A DNA stretch of 64,000 bases from Dyadobacter tibetensis Y620-1. Its GTDB lineage: Bacteria; Bacteroidota; Bacteroidia; Cytophagales; Spirosomataceae. Under the pieces are notes generated by a model, which did not search any database, was not told where the DNA came from, and worked only from the letters and a program-made list of their open reading frames with translations. Below are positions 25,585 to 34,124 of this stretch, piece after piece. The stretch spans positions 620,001 through 684,000 of the forward strand of contig NZ_AZQN01000003.1 in assembly GCF_000566685.1 (NCBI RefSeq), read 5' to 3'. Numbering within the stretch: the first letter of the stretch is position 1; each line of letters begins with the position of its first letter. The position numbers and the translations under genes were made by a program.

Positions 25585-25809
25585 ATGCGTTTATACATAA
25601 ACGTTATCTTATTATTTGAGCTAGACGCAGTCTTTTTTGTCAATTCCGTCCATGGATTCTAGGTGGCAGATTCAAGCGAGTTGGCTCAGATATACGCTTT
25701 GTTTTTTGGGAAGACCAACGAGCCCCAGGAGGGACTTTATGCCAAGAAAAATCTAAACCTAGATGATAAAATAATTAAGGAAGTATTAAATTTTCTAAAA
25801 AAAAATTAA
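25585..25809 (+). pseudogene. Interrupted ORF between sigma factor and fecR
   Basis: Reading from ATG 25585, a frame runs MRLYINVILLFELDAVFF and on to an amber TAG at 25660-25662, then continues without break for 48 codons (GTG 25663 onward, SELAQIYALFFGKTNEPQEG in the middle, ending EVLNFLKKN) to TAA at 25807. The second half has a protein-like composition and a lysine-rich helical end. I do not recognise a family. It may be a small gene broken by one nonsense change, or a small GTG-started gene (25663-25809). The rest of the 25375-25866 gap shows nothing else. Confidence 0.3.
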
Positions 25810-25866
25810 AAATACTGTCCACGTTCTGGAATCTGGAAGCCTTTAATAGGGTATAACGGAACGATT

Positions 25867-27057
25867 ATGAACGGAATAGATAAATATTTAAATGATAATG
25901 ATTTTATAAAATGGATTGTTGAGCCTAATCCAGAGCTAAATGCGTATTGGCAAGATTTTATACTCAACCATCCTGAAGAGAAGGAAAATTTAGAAGGAGC
26001 CCGTAAGGTGGTCACCAAACTTGGCAGTATAAGCACTCCACTTAGCAGCCATGAAAAAGAGGCATTGCTGTCCAATATACTTTCGGAAATCAACCATTCT
26101 AAAAAGCCTTTCAATCTACGTTGGTTGTATACAGGCTTGAAGTATGCAGCCATAATCTTCATCATATTTTCAGTAGGAATTTTATATACTTCCCGCTCGA
26201 AGGAGGGGGGGGGCGACTTTGAAGAATTTGCTGCTCAGGAGGTTGAGTTCGGTAGTGAGTCCAAACTGGTAGGCGTCGATGGAGAAACGATCATTTTGAA
26301 GCAGGATCATTCGAAACTTGTTTACTCGGATAAGGGTGAGCTTATTTTAGATGAAGATGCATCTGAGAATGCTCCCCCGAGCAAAGTTGAGAAGGCTCTA
26401 AACCAATTATTGGTTCCCTTTGGTAAAACGGCTGAACTATCCTTATCAGATGGAACAAAAGTGTTTCTAAATGCAGGAAGCCGTTTGGCTTACCCCACTG
26501 TCTTTTCGGGCGATAGTAGAGAAGTGTTTTTGATAGGGGAGGCCTATTTTGAAGTAGAGCATGATACCGACCAGCCATTTCTGGTTCGGGTAAAGGATCT
26601 GCTGGTGAAAGATTTGGGGACCAAATTTAATGTAAGCGCTTATGATCATGATGAAAATATCCGAACTACTTTGATAGAGGGTAAAGTGGCGGTCAAAAAA
26701 ACCAGTGCTAGCCCATTTGAGAAGTATAAGGATCTGGTACCCGGGCAAATGTACGCATATCACAAAGAGACCCAGATTGACGAGTTATTAGTAGTCAATG
26801 CTACAGATCAAATATTATGGGTGAGTGGAATAATGAAATTTGAATCGGAAAAGCTGGGCACGGTACTGGCTAAGTTGGAGCGATATTATAATATCAGGTT
26901 TCAGTTAAAAGAGCAACAATTTAAGTCCATAAGAATCTCCGGAAAGTTACGATTGAAAGAGGATGTCAACGAAATAGTAAGGATAGTTGCCAAGACGGCA
27001 TCCCTGGAGGTCGAACCGCTGCAAGGTGGCCAATATATCCTGTATAAGAAAAAATAA
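25867..27057 (+). CDS. FecR family anti-sigma/transmembrane signal protein
   Basis: This 396-residue protein relays a signal from the SusC-type receptor to the ECF sigma factor. Residues 1-80 form the cytoplasmic sigma-binding part; a single membrane segment is YAAIIFIIFSVGILYT (about 93-108). The periplasmic FecR domain spans about 178-275 (LSLSDGTKVFLNAGSRLAYP, GEAYFEV, VKDLGTKFNV, IEGKVAV), followed by the DUF4974 domain (about 316-392). Immediately after the membrane helix the gene has a run of nine G (26205-26213) coding Gly-Gly-Gly. A length change there would cut the protein just outside the membrane. Confidence 0.93.
   Translation: MNGIDKYLNDNDFIKWIVEPNPELNAYWQDFILNHPEEKENLEGARKVVTKLGSISTPLSSHEKEALLSNILSEINHSKKPFNLRWLYTGLKYAAIIFIIFSVGILYTSRSKEGGGDFEEFAAQEVEFGSESKLVGVDGETIILKQDHSKLVYSDKGELILDEDASENAPPSKVEKALNQLLVPFGKTAELSLSDGTKVFLNAGSRLAYPTVFSGDSREVFLIGEAYFEVEHDTDQPFLVRVKDLLVKDLGTKFNVSAYDHDENIRTTLIEGKVAVKKTSASPFEKYKDLVPGQMYAYHKETQIDELLVVNATDQILWVSGIMKFESEKLGTVLAKLERYYNIRFQLKEQQFKSIRISGKLRLKEDVNEIVRIVAKTASLEVEPLQGGQYILYKKK
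26205..26213 (+). repeat. G9 homopolymer inside fecR
   Basis: Nine consecutive G residues lie in frame in the coding region of the FecR gene, about 114-116 codons in. Runs of this length are prone to slipped-strand mispairing, so the tract could act as a phase-variable switch. This is an inference; the frame here is intact. Confidence 0.5.
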
Positions 27058-27118
27058 CGCTTACCCTAAATTTTCCAAAATCCATAATGCTGTATGTTTA
27101 TCTTAAATCCTTAAAATT

Positions 27119-30100
27119 ATGTTAAAAAGATTACTTGAATTTCTGCCCCCGGTTTCTCTCAAAGGAGAATCCATGAAGGGGATTAAGTCTTTATTAGTTT
27201 TGATTTTTGTTTTAGTGGTGAGCTATGGTTATAGCTTTTCCCAGGTTAAATTGACAGTTCGCTTTAAAAATGCAACTTTAAAAGAAGTATTAAATACCAT
27301 TGAGGCAAAAACTGGTTACCTGTTTTTATATCAGGATGAACTCTTGAAAGAGGCAAAAAAGGTAAGCGGGAACTTCAATAATGCCGATCTGAGCCAGATC
27401 TTAACTAGCGTTTCCAGTCAAACCAATATAAGTTTTGAGGTGAAGGATAAACAGATTATTCTTAGTGCGGGAAAAGCACCTAATACCTCAACCGTCAAAC
27501 CAGTGCCGAATACCCTTGAAGTTTCTGTGAATAAAGAAATAACGGGTACGGTAACGGATAAAGATGGTATCTCGCTTCCAGGAGTGGGTATAAGGGCAAT
27601 AGGCTCAACGGAATCTACGATCACTGACGTGGATGGTAAGTTTAAATTGACGATCCCGGAGACGGTGAAAAAGCTGTCATTTAGTTTTGTTGGGATGAAG
27701 ACCCAGGAAGTTACCATCGGAAATAGTGTACAGCTTAATATACAATTAGAAGAGGAGCCTAAGGGTTTAGGAGAGGTAGTGGTTGTAGGCTATGGCGTAC
27801 AGAAGAAAGCGCATGTTACGGCCTCTGTTTCGCAGGTAGGTCAGGAAGTTTTCGAAAACAGACCCGTATCCAACGCCGTTCAGGCCCTTCAGGGAGCTGT
27901 GCCCAATTTACAGATCTCTAATTCCAGTTTTGGTGGAGAACCGGGAGCGACGCCCAATATTAATGTAAGGGGTTTTATTACCAGTTCAGGAGGATCTATC
28001 GGGCAAGCCAATCCATTGGTACTGATCGACGGGGTAGAAATGAGCCTGGGTGATATCGATCCGGACGACATTGCTACGGTTTCGGTGTTGAAAGATGCCG
28101 CCGCTGCGGCAGTATACGGGGCTCGGGCCGCTGGTGGCGCCTTGCTGGTGACCACCAAAAATGGTAAGAGCATGAATGGAGGTATGAAAATCTCTTATTC
28201 CAACAATTTTGCCATCACACAACCTACCGTATGGCCCGACCAGGTTGATGCCCTAACCTTTGCCTATGTTATGAACGATGCCATAAAAAATGGGGGATCT
28301 TCAGTACCATATTATAATGATCAGCAAATAGAGTATATCAAGCAAAACATGGCCAACCCAGGTAGTGCTCCTACCTTGGTGCCTACTGCTGCGGGAAATG
28401 CCTGGGACCAGAACAATTTTGGTCTGGGGGCAAGTGGTTCTACCCAATGGAAAGATTTTTTGTTTAAAAAATGGGCCAGTCGGAAGAAAAACAATTTAAG
28501 TGTGACCGGTGGTAATGAGAAACTCAATTACTATTTGTCTACTGGCTATTATAATGAGGGTGGATTGTTGAAAGTAGGAGGAGAATCCTTCCAAAGGTTT
28601 AATATGGATGCCAAAATTGCAGCAAAGCCACTAAAATGGTTGAGTTTCGAATTGATGACTAAAATGTTACGTAGCCAGGACGAATTTCCATGGGATTATT
28701 CCCAAGGACCTTCCAATGGTCGGGGGAGAATTTTTGATGTAATATCCAAGCTGAAGCCCACCCTGCCCACCGTTGATCCTACTTATGGAGAGCCTCTGAT
28801 AGAAGCACAATATCCTTTATGGAGTACTCAGCGAGAGAAAAATTTGGATAATCAGATTTCGATTTTGCCAAGGGTGACTATTGAGCCTGTAAAAAACTGG
28901 CTTATCAATCTGCAATATAATTACCGACGTAATAATGACAGACAGGTATTCACGGCCTTGCCTTATACTTCTAAACTAGCCAATGGCACCGAGATAACGA
29001 CTCCCAACCTGGCCTCAACCCAGGTGAACCCCAGATTATATACCAATGAATATTTCTCTCCGAATTTATTCACAACCTATACCAAGTCCATAGCAAATCA
29101 CCATTTTAAGATCCTCCTTGGATACCAGAATGAACTCTATGAATCTTATAATTTGTATGCTTCTGCATTGAATTTGCTATCCGAAAGCGTTCCGTCAATA
29201 TCTACGGCAGTAGGAAATAAAGTTATCAATGATGGCATTACGCATTGGGCCACAGAGAGTGTATTCAGCAGATTAAATTATAACTATAAGGAAAAATACT
29301 TTTTCGAAGTAAGTTATAGAAGAGACGGATCATCTAAGTTTGAGCCTGGAGAAAGGTCCCTGGGATTCCCTTCATTTTCGGCGGGTTATGATTTGGCCAA
29401 TGAAGATTTCTGGCCATTCAAGGATAAAATCGGGACTTTCAAACTGCGTGGGTCCTATGGTACTCTGGGCAATCAGAACGTAGAAAATTATTTATATGTA
29501 CCGAGGTTATCACCTTCTCAGGGAACTTACCTCTTTAATGGGACCTACCGCTTTTTTGTAAACCCTCCTTCCTTGACCAGTGTGAATTTGACCTGGGAAA
29601 CCGTTCAGACCACTGATTTTGGTTTAGATTTATCAGCATTTAAAAATCGATTGAGTTTTAATTTCGACTGGTATCGCAGTGATATAGATGGTATGGCGGC
29701 ACCCGGGCAGACCTTACCAGCCGTATTAGGTACGGATGCACCCAGAACTAACGTGGGGAAATCAAGAGTTCAAGGTTGGGAAACGGAGATCGGCTGGCAA
29801 GATGCCATAGGAGAATTTAAGTATAATGTTAAAGCCGTACTTTCCGATTACAAAAGAAGTATCGTAAGTTATCCTAATGCTACGAACTTATTATCTGACT
29901 ATTATGCAGGTCAGGATTTGGGCGATGTATACGGATTTAGATGGGCCGGCTGGTTCCAATCTCCAGATGATGTCAGCAGCTACCCCATCAATCAATCGGC
30001 TATAGCCAATAACTTTAATCCCGGAGATACGAAATATGTAGATATTAATAATGATGGTAAAATTGATAGAGGAACCAATACCCTGGGTGATTCCGGAGAT

Positions 30101-30652
30101 TTGACTATCGTAGCGAATACGACCCCGAGATATCAATACTCTTTCAGCATTGGAGGAAGCTGGAGAGGTTTGGACCTGAGTATGTTTATCCAAGGGGTGG
30201 GTAAGCGAGATGTACTGGTGTCTAACCACCAAAGGTTCAGAGGGCCGGCTCAGGGACCATTTCATGCGAACGTATTGGCAGAACACTTAGACTATTGGAG
30301 AGACGATACCAGTCCTCTCGGAGCCAATTATGATGCCTACTTTCCTAAGCCTTATGCCGAGAATCCAGGAAAGAACATACGCAACTATCCTAATAATGCG
30401 GCAGTTGACCGATATATTCAGGACGGATCGTATATCCGGCTCAAGAATTTGCAGATCGGATATACCCTTCCACCCTCTTTTACCAAGAGGTTTAAGATCA
30501 ACAGGTTAAGGGTTTTTGTGTCTGGTGAAAATTTGCTGACCTCTACCAAATATATGTTTTATGATCCTGAAACCACGCCGGGGAACTTTGGTAGCGCCTA
30601 TTCCTACCCATTGGCAAAAGTTCTATCGACCGGTCTAAATGTTTCATTCTAA
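27119..30652 (+). CDS. SusC/RagA family TonB-linked outer membrane protein with STN domain
   Basis: This 1177-residue outer-membrane transporter imports oligosaccharides with TonB energy. In order: a signal peptide, the STN (secretin and TonB N-terminus) domain about 45-105 that contacts FecR, a carboxypeptidase-regulatory-like beta domain about 140-215 (ITGTVTDKDGISLPGVG), the TonB box/plug region (GEVVVVGYGVQKK near 220, then SVLKDAAAAAVYGARAAGGALLV) and the 22-strand barrel to the C-terminal aromatic end LNVSF. The STN domain agrees with the upstream sigma/FecR pair. The first ATG is 27119, but ATG 27173, seven bases after GGAG, starts a cleaner signal peptide. Confidence 0.95.
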   Translation: MLKRLLEFLPPVSLKGESMKGIKSLLVLIFVLVVSYGYSFSQVKLTVRFKNATLKEVLNTIEAKTGYLFLYQDELLKEAKKVSGNFNNADLSQILTSVSSQTNISFEVKDKQIILSAGKAPNTSTVKPVPNTLEVSVNKEITGTVTDKDGISLPGVGIRAIGSTESTITDVDGKFKLTIPETVKKLSFSFVGMKTQEVTIGNSVQLNIQLEEEPKGLGEVVVVGYGVQKKAHVTASVSQVGQEVFENRPVSNAVQALQGAVPNLQISNSSFGGEPGATPNINVRGFITSSGGSIGQANPLVLIDGVEMSLGDIDPDDIATVSVLKDAAAAAVYGARAAGGALLVTTKNGKSMNGGMKISYSNNFAITQPTVWPDQVDALTFAYVMNDAIKNGGSSVPYYNDQQIEYIKQNMANPGSAPTLVPTAAGNAWDQNNFGLGASGSTQWKDFLFKKWASRKKNNLSVTGGNEKLNYYLSTGYYNEGGLLKVGGESFQRFNMDAKIAAKPLKWLSFELMTKMLRSQDEFPWDYSQGPSNGRGRIFDVISKLKPTLPTVDPTYGEPLIEAQYPLWSTQREKNLDNQISILPRVTIEPVKNWLINLQYNYRRNNDRQVFTALPYTSKLANGTEITTPNLASTQVNPRLYTNEYFSPNLFTTYTKSIANHHFKILLGYQNELYESYNLYASALNLLSESVPSISTAVGNKVINDGITHWATESVFSRLNYNYKEKYFFEVSYRRDGSSKFEPGERSLGFPSFSAGYDLANEDFWPFKDKIGTFKLRGSYGTLGNQNVENYLYVPRLSPSQGTYLFNGTYRFFVNPPSLTSVNLTWETVQTTDFGLDLSAFKNRLSFNFDWYRSDIDGMAAPGQTLPAVLGTDAPRTNVGKSRVQGWETEIGWQDAIGEFKYNVKAVLSDYKRSIVSYPNATNLLSDYYAGQDLGDVYGFRWAGWFQSPDDVSSYPINQSAIANNFNPGDTKYVDINNDGKIDRGTNTLGDSGDLTIVANTTPRYQYSFSIGGSWRGLDLSMFIQGVGKRDVLVSNHQRFRGPAQGPFHANVLAEHLDYWRDDTSPLGANYDAYFPKPYAENPGKNIRNYPNNAAVDRYIQDGSYIRLKNLQIGYTLPPSFTKRFKINRLRVFVSGENLLTSTKYMFYDPETTPGNFGSAYSYPLAKVLSTGLNVSF

Positions 30653-30658
30653 TAATTT

Positions 30659-32395
30659 ATGAAGAACATGAAAAAGTTAAGATATTTAATTTTAGTATTT
30701 AGTTTTCTTGCCCTGAACTCTTGTAAAAATGATTTTCTGGACAGAAATCCTCTGGATGAAATTTCTGAGCCTGAATTTTGGAAAACCACCGGAGACCTGG
30801 AGTTGTATAGCAACTCATTTTATCAAAATTTACCGGGCTGGGCCGGGGTTGGAAATGGATTTTCGGCCATGCCCGATAATGGCACCGATCTTAGCTTATC
30901 GTCTACGGACCCGTCCAACAGGTTGCTTGGGAATGTCACTATACCGGCTACTTCCAGCAACTCGGTTTGGTTTTGGGGAAATGTCAGGAAAGCCAATTAC
31001 TTTTTGGCCAATGTAGATAAAGCTTCAGGGGCTACCTCCGACATCGATCAATACAAGGGAGAGGGTTTGTTTTTTAGAGCTTATTACTATTTTATTTTAT
31101 TGAAGTCCTATGGTGATTTGCCTATTATAGATAAATATATCAGCAATAACGATGTAGAGTATTTATATAAAGGCAGAGACCCACGTAATAAGGTAGTCGA
31201 TTTCATGTTGGCAGATCTGGATCAGGCAATCGCTCTTTTGAAAACCAAGGCCGCTTTAACCAATAATAATCCCCGGATCAACAAAGAAGCCGCATTGTTA
31301 TTGAAAGCTTCCATTGCGCTTTATGAAGGAACCTGGGAAAAATACCATAAGGGGACTGCTTATGGAGTGGAGGGCTCAACAGGCACAGTGTATCTGGAGC
31401 AAGCGGCAGCGGCAGCCAAACGACTTATCGATGACAAAACGCTTAGTCTTCATACGAGTTATGCCAATTTATTTAACCAAACTTCCCTGAGTAATAACCC
31501 GGAAGTTATCTTGTGGAAGCAATATAACTTTGCGTTGGGCAATGCCTATGGGAACGATTTGCAAATTTCATGGCCCAACCGTAGCTCCTATACACTCTTT
31601 GCAATACGCAGCTATTTATGTAAGGATGGACTTCCTTATGCGCTTAGCCCCCTATATCAGGGTGATCAGCAACTCTCAAAGCTGGAAACAAATCGGGATC
31701 CTCGATTGGCCGCCACCGTAATGGTACCTGGTGATACCCTTTCTATTGCCCTTAGTGGAGCCGTTACCCCCTTTGTCGTGCCAAAGCTAACGACCAACAA
31801 TTCAGCAGTGGGAGGTTATGAATCCCAGAAATATCGCATTCCCCAAATTGACGCAACCACGGGTAACTTTACAAGAAACACAGCCAAAATAATTATGCGC
31901 TATGCGGAGGCCCTCCTCATATATGCAGAAGCCAAGGCTGAGCTGGGGACAATTACCCAGGCCGATATGGACCTTTCGATTAACCAGCTCCGGAAGAGAA
32001 AAAGTGTGAATATGCCCGAGTTGGTGATGTCCTCCATCGTGACAGATCCTAACTGGCCTGATTATGGCTATTCCTTAACCCCTGTTTTACAGGAAATCAG
32101 AAGAGAGCGTACCGTAGAGCTGATGAACGAAGGTTTCCGATTCGACGATTTAATGCGCTGGAGAGCTCATGCCTTATTTGTAGGGCAAAGACCCCGCGGT
32201 GCCTACTATGAACAACTTTTGAAAAATGCTGCCGGCAATTTAAAGGTCGATAGTGAAAACTATCTTGATCCCTATTTTACAGCTGTGGGAGCATCTGGAT
32301 ACGGTTTTAAGCCAGAACGAGACTACTTAAACCCTATCCCTACGGACGAAATTTCGGTGAATCCTAATCTTAAACCCAATAACCCTGGCTGGTAA
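30659..32395 (+). CDS. RagB/SusD family nutrient uptake outer membrane lipoprotein
   Basis: A 578-residue surface lipoprotein that caps the SusC channel and binds glycans. The signal peptide ends in the lipobox LNSC (Cys22), followed by NDFLDRNPLDEISEPEFW, the typical SusD opening. The TPR-like helical scaffold and the C-terminal region (EIRRERTVELMNEGFRFDDL, then NPIPTDEI and NPNLKPNNPGW) are the family hallmarks. It starts 6 bases after susC and is certainly co-transcribed with it. A stable hairpin follows its stop codon. Confidence 0.95.
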   Translation: MKNMKKLRYLILVFSFLALNSCKNDFLDRNPLDEISEPEFWKTTGDLELYSNSFYQNLPGWAGVGNGFSAMPDNGTDLSLSSTDPSNRLLGNVTIPATSSNSVWFWGNVRKANYFLANVDKASGATSDIDQYKGEGLFFRAYYYFILLKSYGDLPIIDKYISNNDVEYLYKGRDPRNKVVDFMLADLDQAIALLKTKAALTNNNPRINKEAALLLKASIALYEGTWEKYHKGTAYGVEGSTGTVYLEQAAAAAKRLIDDKTLSLHTSYANLFNQTSLSNNPEVILWKQYNFALGNAYGNDLQISWPNRSSYTLFAIRSYLCKDGLPYALSPLYQGDQQLSKLETNRDPRLAATVMVPGDTLSIALSGAVTPFVVPKLTTNNSAVGGYESQKYRIPQIDATTGNFTRNTAKIIMRYAEALLIYAEAKAELGTITQADMDLSINQLRKRKSVNMPELVMSSIVTDPNWPDYGYSLTPVLQEIRRERTVELMNEGFRFDDLMRWRAHALFVGQRPRGAYYEQLLKNAAGNLKVDSENYLDPYFTAVGASGYGFKPERDYLNPIPTDEISVNPNLKPNNPGW

Positions 32396-32451
32396 ATGAA
32401 TGCCTACCTATGGGTAGCGATATATAAGACTATACTGACCTAATGAGAGTA

Positions 32452-32486
32452 GGGAAGTCCCGAAATAATAAGTTTCAGGACTTCCC
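32452..32486 (+). other. Stable hairpin between susD and the first sulfatase gene
   Basis: GGGAAGTCC (32452-32460) is perfectly complementary to GGACTTCCC (32478-32486), and an inner GAAA/TTTC lengthens the stem. The right arm is followed by GCTATTCAC, not by a T run, so it is unlikely to be an efficient intrinsic terminator. Such hairpins after susCD can lower downstream expression or protect the susCD message. Confidence 0.55.
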
Positions 32487-32525
32487 GCTATTCACTTCCT
32501 AAGCCCTTAACTTTAATAGTATATC

Positions 32526-34097
32526 ATGCTCAAGAAATTAAAATTCTATTCCATCCTTGTCATAGGTTTATGTCTCTTCAGTAGTTTTAAAGACGATAAA
32601 AAACCTCAAAAGCCTAATATATTATTTATTATGGCCGATGACCATACCTCGCAATCCTGGGGGATATATGGAGGTTTTTTAAAAGACTATGTCAAAGTCG
32701 ATAATATCACCCGCCTAGCCAATGAGGGCTGTGTTCTGGATAACTGCCTGGTCTCCAATTCCATTTGTGTACCGAGCCGAGCTTCTATTGTTACCGGACA
32801 ATACAGCCATATCAATGGAATAAAGACACTGGGTGGAGGGCTAAACCCAGAAGTCGATAATATACAAAAACACCTTCAGAATGGAGGGTATCAAACCTCC
32901 TTGATCGGCAAGTGGCATTTGAAGCAGGAGCCTTCTGGTTTTGATTATTACAGCGTATTCCCGGGTCAAGGTGTTTACTTCGACCCGACTATGATTAGTA
33001 AGGGAGACTGGCAACCCAATGAGAAAGGAGGAAAAGTGCACAAAGGTTTCAGCTCTGATATTGTTACGGATAAGTCCATCGAATGGATTGAAAATCGGGA
33101 CAAATCAAAGCCCTTTATGATGATGACCCACTTTAAAGCTACGCATGAGCCTTTTGACTATCCCGAAAGATTCAAAGATTTATATAACGATATCGACATT
33201 CCTGTGCCACCAACTTTCTGGGACAACGGGCCCGAAACAACCAATCGCCCGTTAAAAGGACAATCTATTGACGAACTGCAGAGACGTATGCTCTATGCCA
33301 GTGAGGATCCTTCTCATTGGGTTCATCATCTGATGTACCCCGGTCTGCCTTTCTCAGTAGATGGGTTGGCCTGGAAGGAAGCAAGGATGAAAACCTACCA
33401 AAAGTTCATCAAGGATTATATGAGGTGTGCAGCAGCCATAGATGATAATATAGGCAGACTCTTAGACTATTTGGACAAGAATGGTTTGGCAGAGAATACC
33501 ATTGTAATTTACACCTCCGATCAGGGCTACTTCCTGGGCGAGCATGGCTGGTTTGACAAGAGATTGATCTACGAGGAGTCTATCCGGATGCCCTTCGTAA
33601 TTCGGTACCCTAAAGAAATTCCCGCCAAGACACGGAATAAGGATCTGATCGAAAATGTAGACTTCTCGGCACTTTTCGCTGACTATGCGGGTATCCCTTA
33701 TCCCACTTCCATGCAGGGGGTTAGCTTCCGGGAAAACTTAAAAGGAAATACCCCTAAAAACTGGCGTAAGTATGGCTATTACCGCTATTGGGAAAGCTCC
33801 AAAGACAGACCCGGGCATTTTGGTATCCGCGGCAGCAGATACAAGCTGGCTTTTTACTACGGGAACGGATTAAAAGAGAATGGATATAAGCCAGGAGAAG
33901 AACCTACACTATATTGGGATTTTCATGACCTTCAGGAGGATCCATTAGAGGTTCATAACGGATACAAGGATAAAAAATATCAGTCTATTATCACCCAAAT
34001 GAAGAAGGAAATTATTCGCCAGCGAAAATTATTAGGGGATACAGATGAAGGTAATGATGAGATCCTTGCCATTATTGCCAAGCACTGGAATGATTAA
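32526..34097 (+). CDS. S1-family sulfatase (N-acetylglucosamine-6-sulfatase-like)
   Basis: This 523-residue formylglycine sulfatase has a signal peptide (about 1-22). The metal site opens with FIMADDHTSQSWG; the catalytic Cys of the CxPSR motif (ICVPSRAS) is residue 81 and must be converted to formylglycine. GKWHLKQEPSGFDYY and the PGQGVYFDP stretch resemble the GlcNAc-6-O-sulfatase/heparan-type subgroup. The exact position hydrolysed is an inference. It is the first enzyme of the PUL after susCD and probably acts in the periplasm. No maturation enzyme is encoded in the window. Confidence 0.88.
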   Translation: MLKKLKFYSILVIGLCLFSSFKDDKKPQKPNILFIMADDHTSQSWGIYGGFLKDYVKVDNITRLANEGCVLDNCLVSNSICVPSRASIVTGQYSHINGIKTLGGGLNPEVDNIQKHLQNGGYQTSLIGKWHLKQEPSGFDYYSVFPGQGVYFDPTMISKGDWQPNEKGGKVHKGFSSDIVTDKSIEWIENRDKSKPFMMMTHFKATHEPFDYPERFKDLYNDIDIPVPPTFWDNGPETTNRPLKGQSIDELQRRMLYASEDPSHWVHHLMYPGLPFSVDGLAWKEARMKTYQKFIKDYMRCAAAIDDNIGRLLDYLDKNGLAENTIVIYTSDQGYFLGEHGWFDKRLIYEESIRMPFVIRYPKEIPAKTRNKDLIENVDFSALFADYAGIPYPTSMQGVSFRENLKGNTPKNWRKYGYYRYWESSKDRPGHFGIRGSRYKLAFYYGNGLKENGYKPGEEPTLYWDFHDLQEDPLEVHNGYKDKKYQSIITQMKKEIIRQRKLLGDTDEGNDEILAIIAKHWND

Positions 34098-34124
34098 TCA
34101 TACTGCATAGAAATAGATCAGAAA

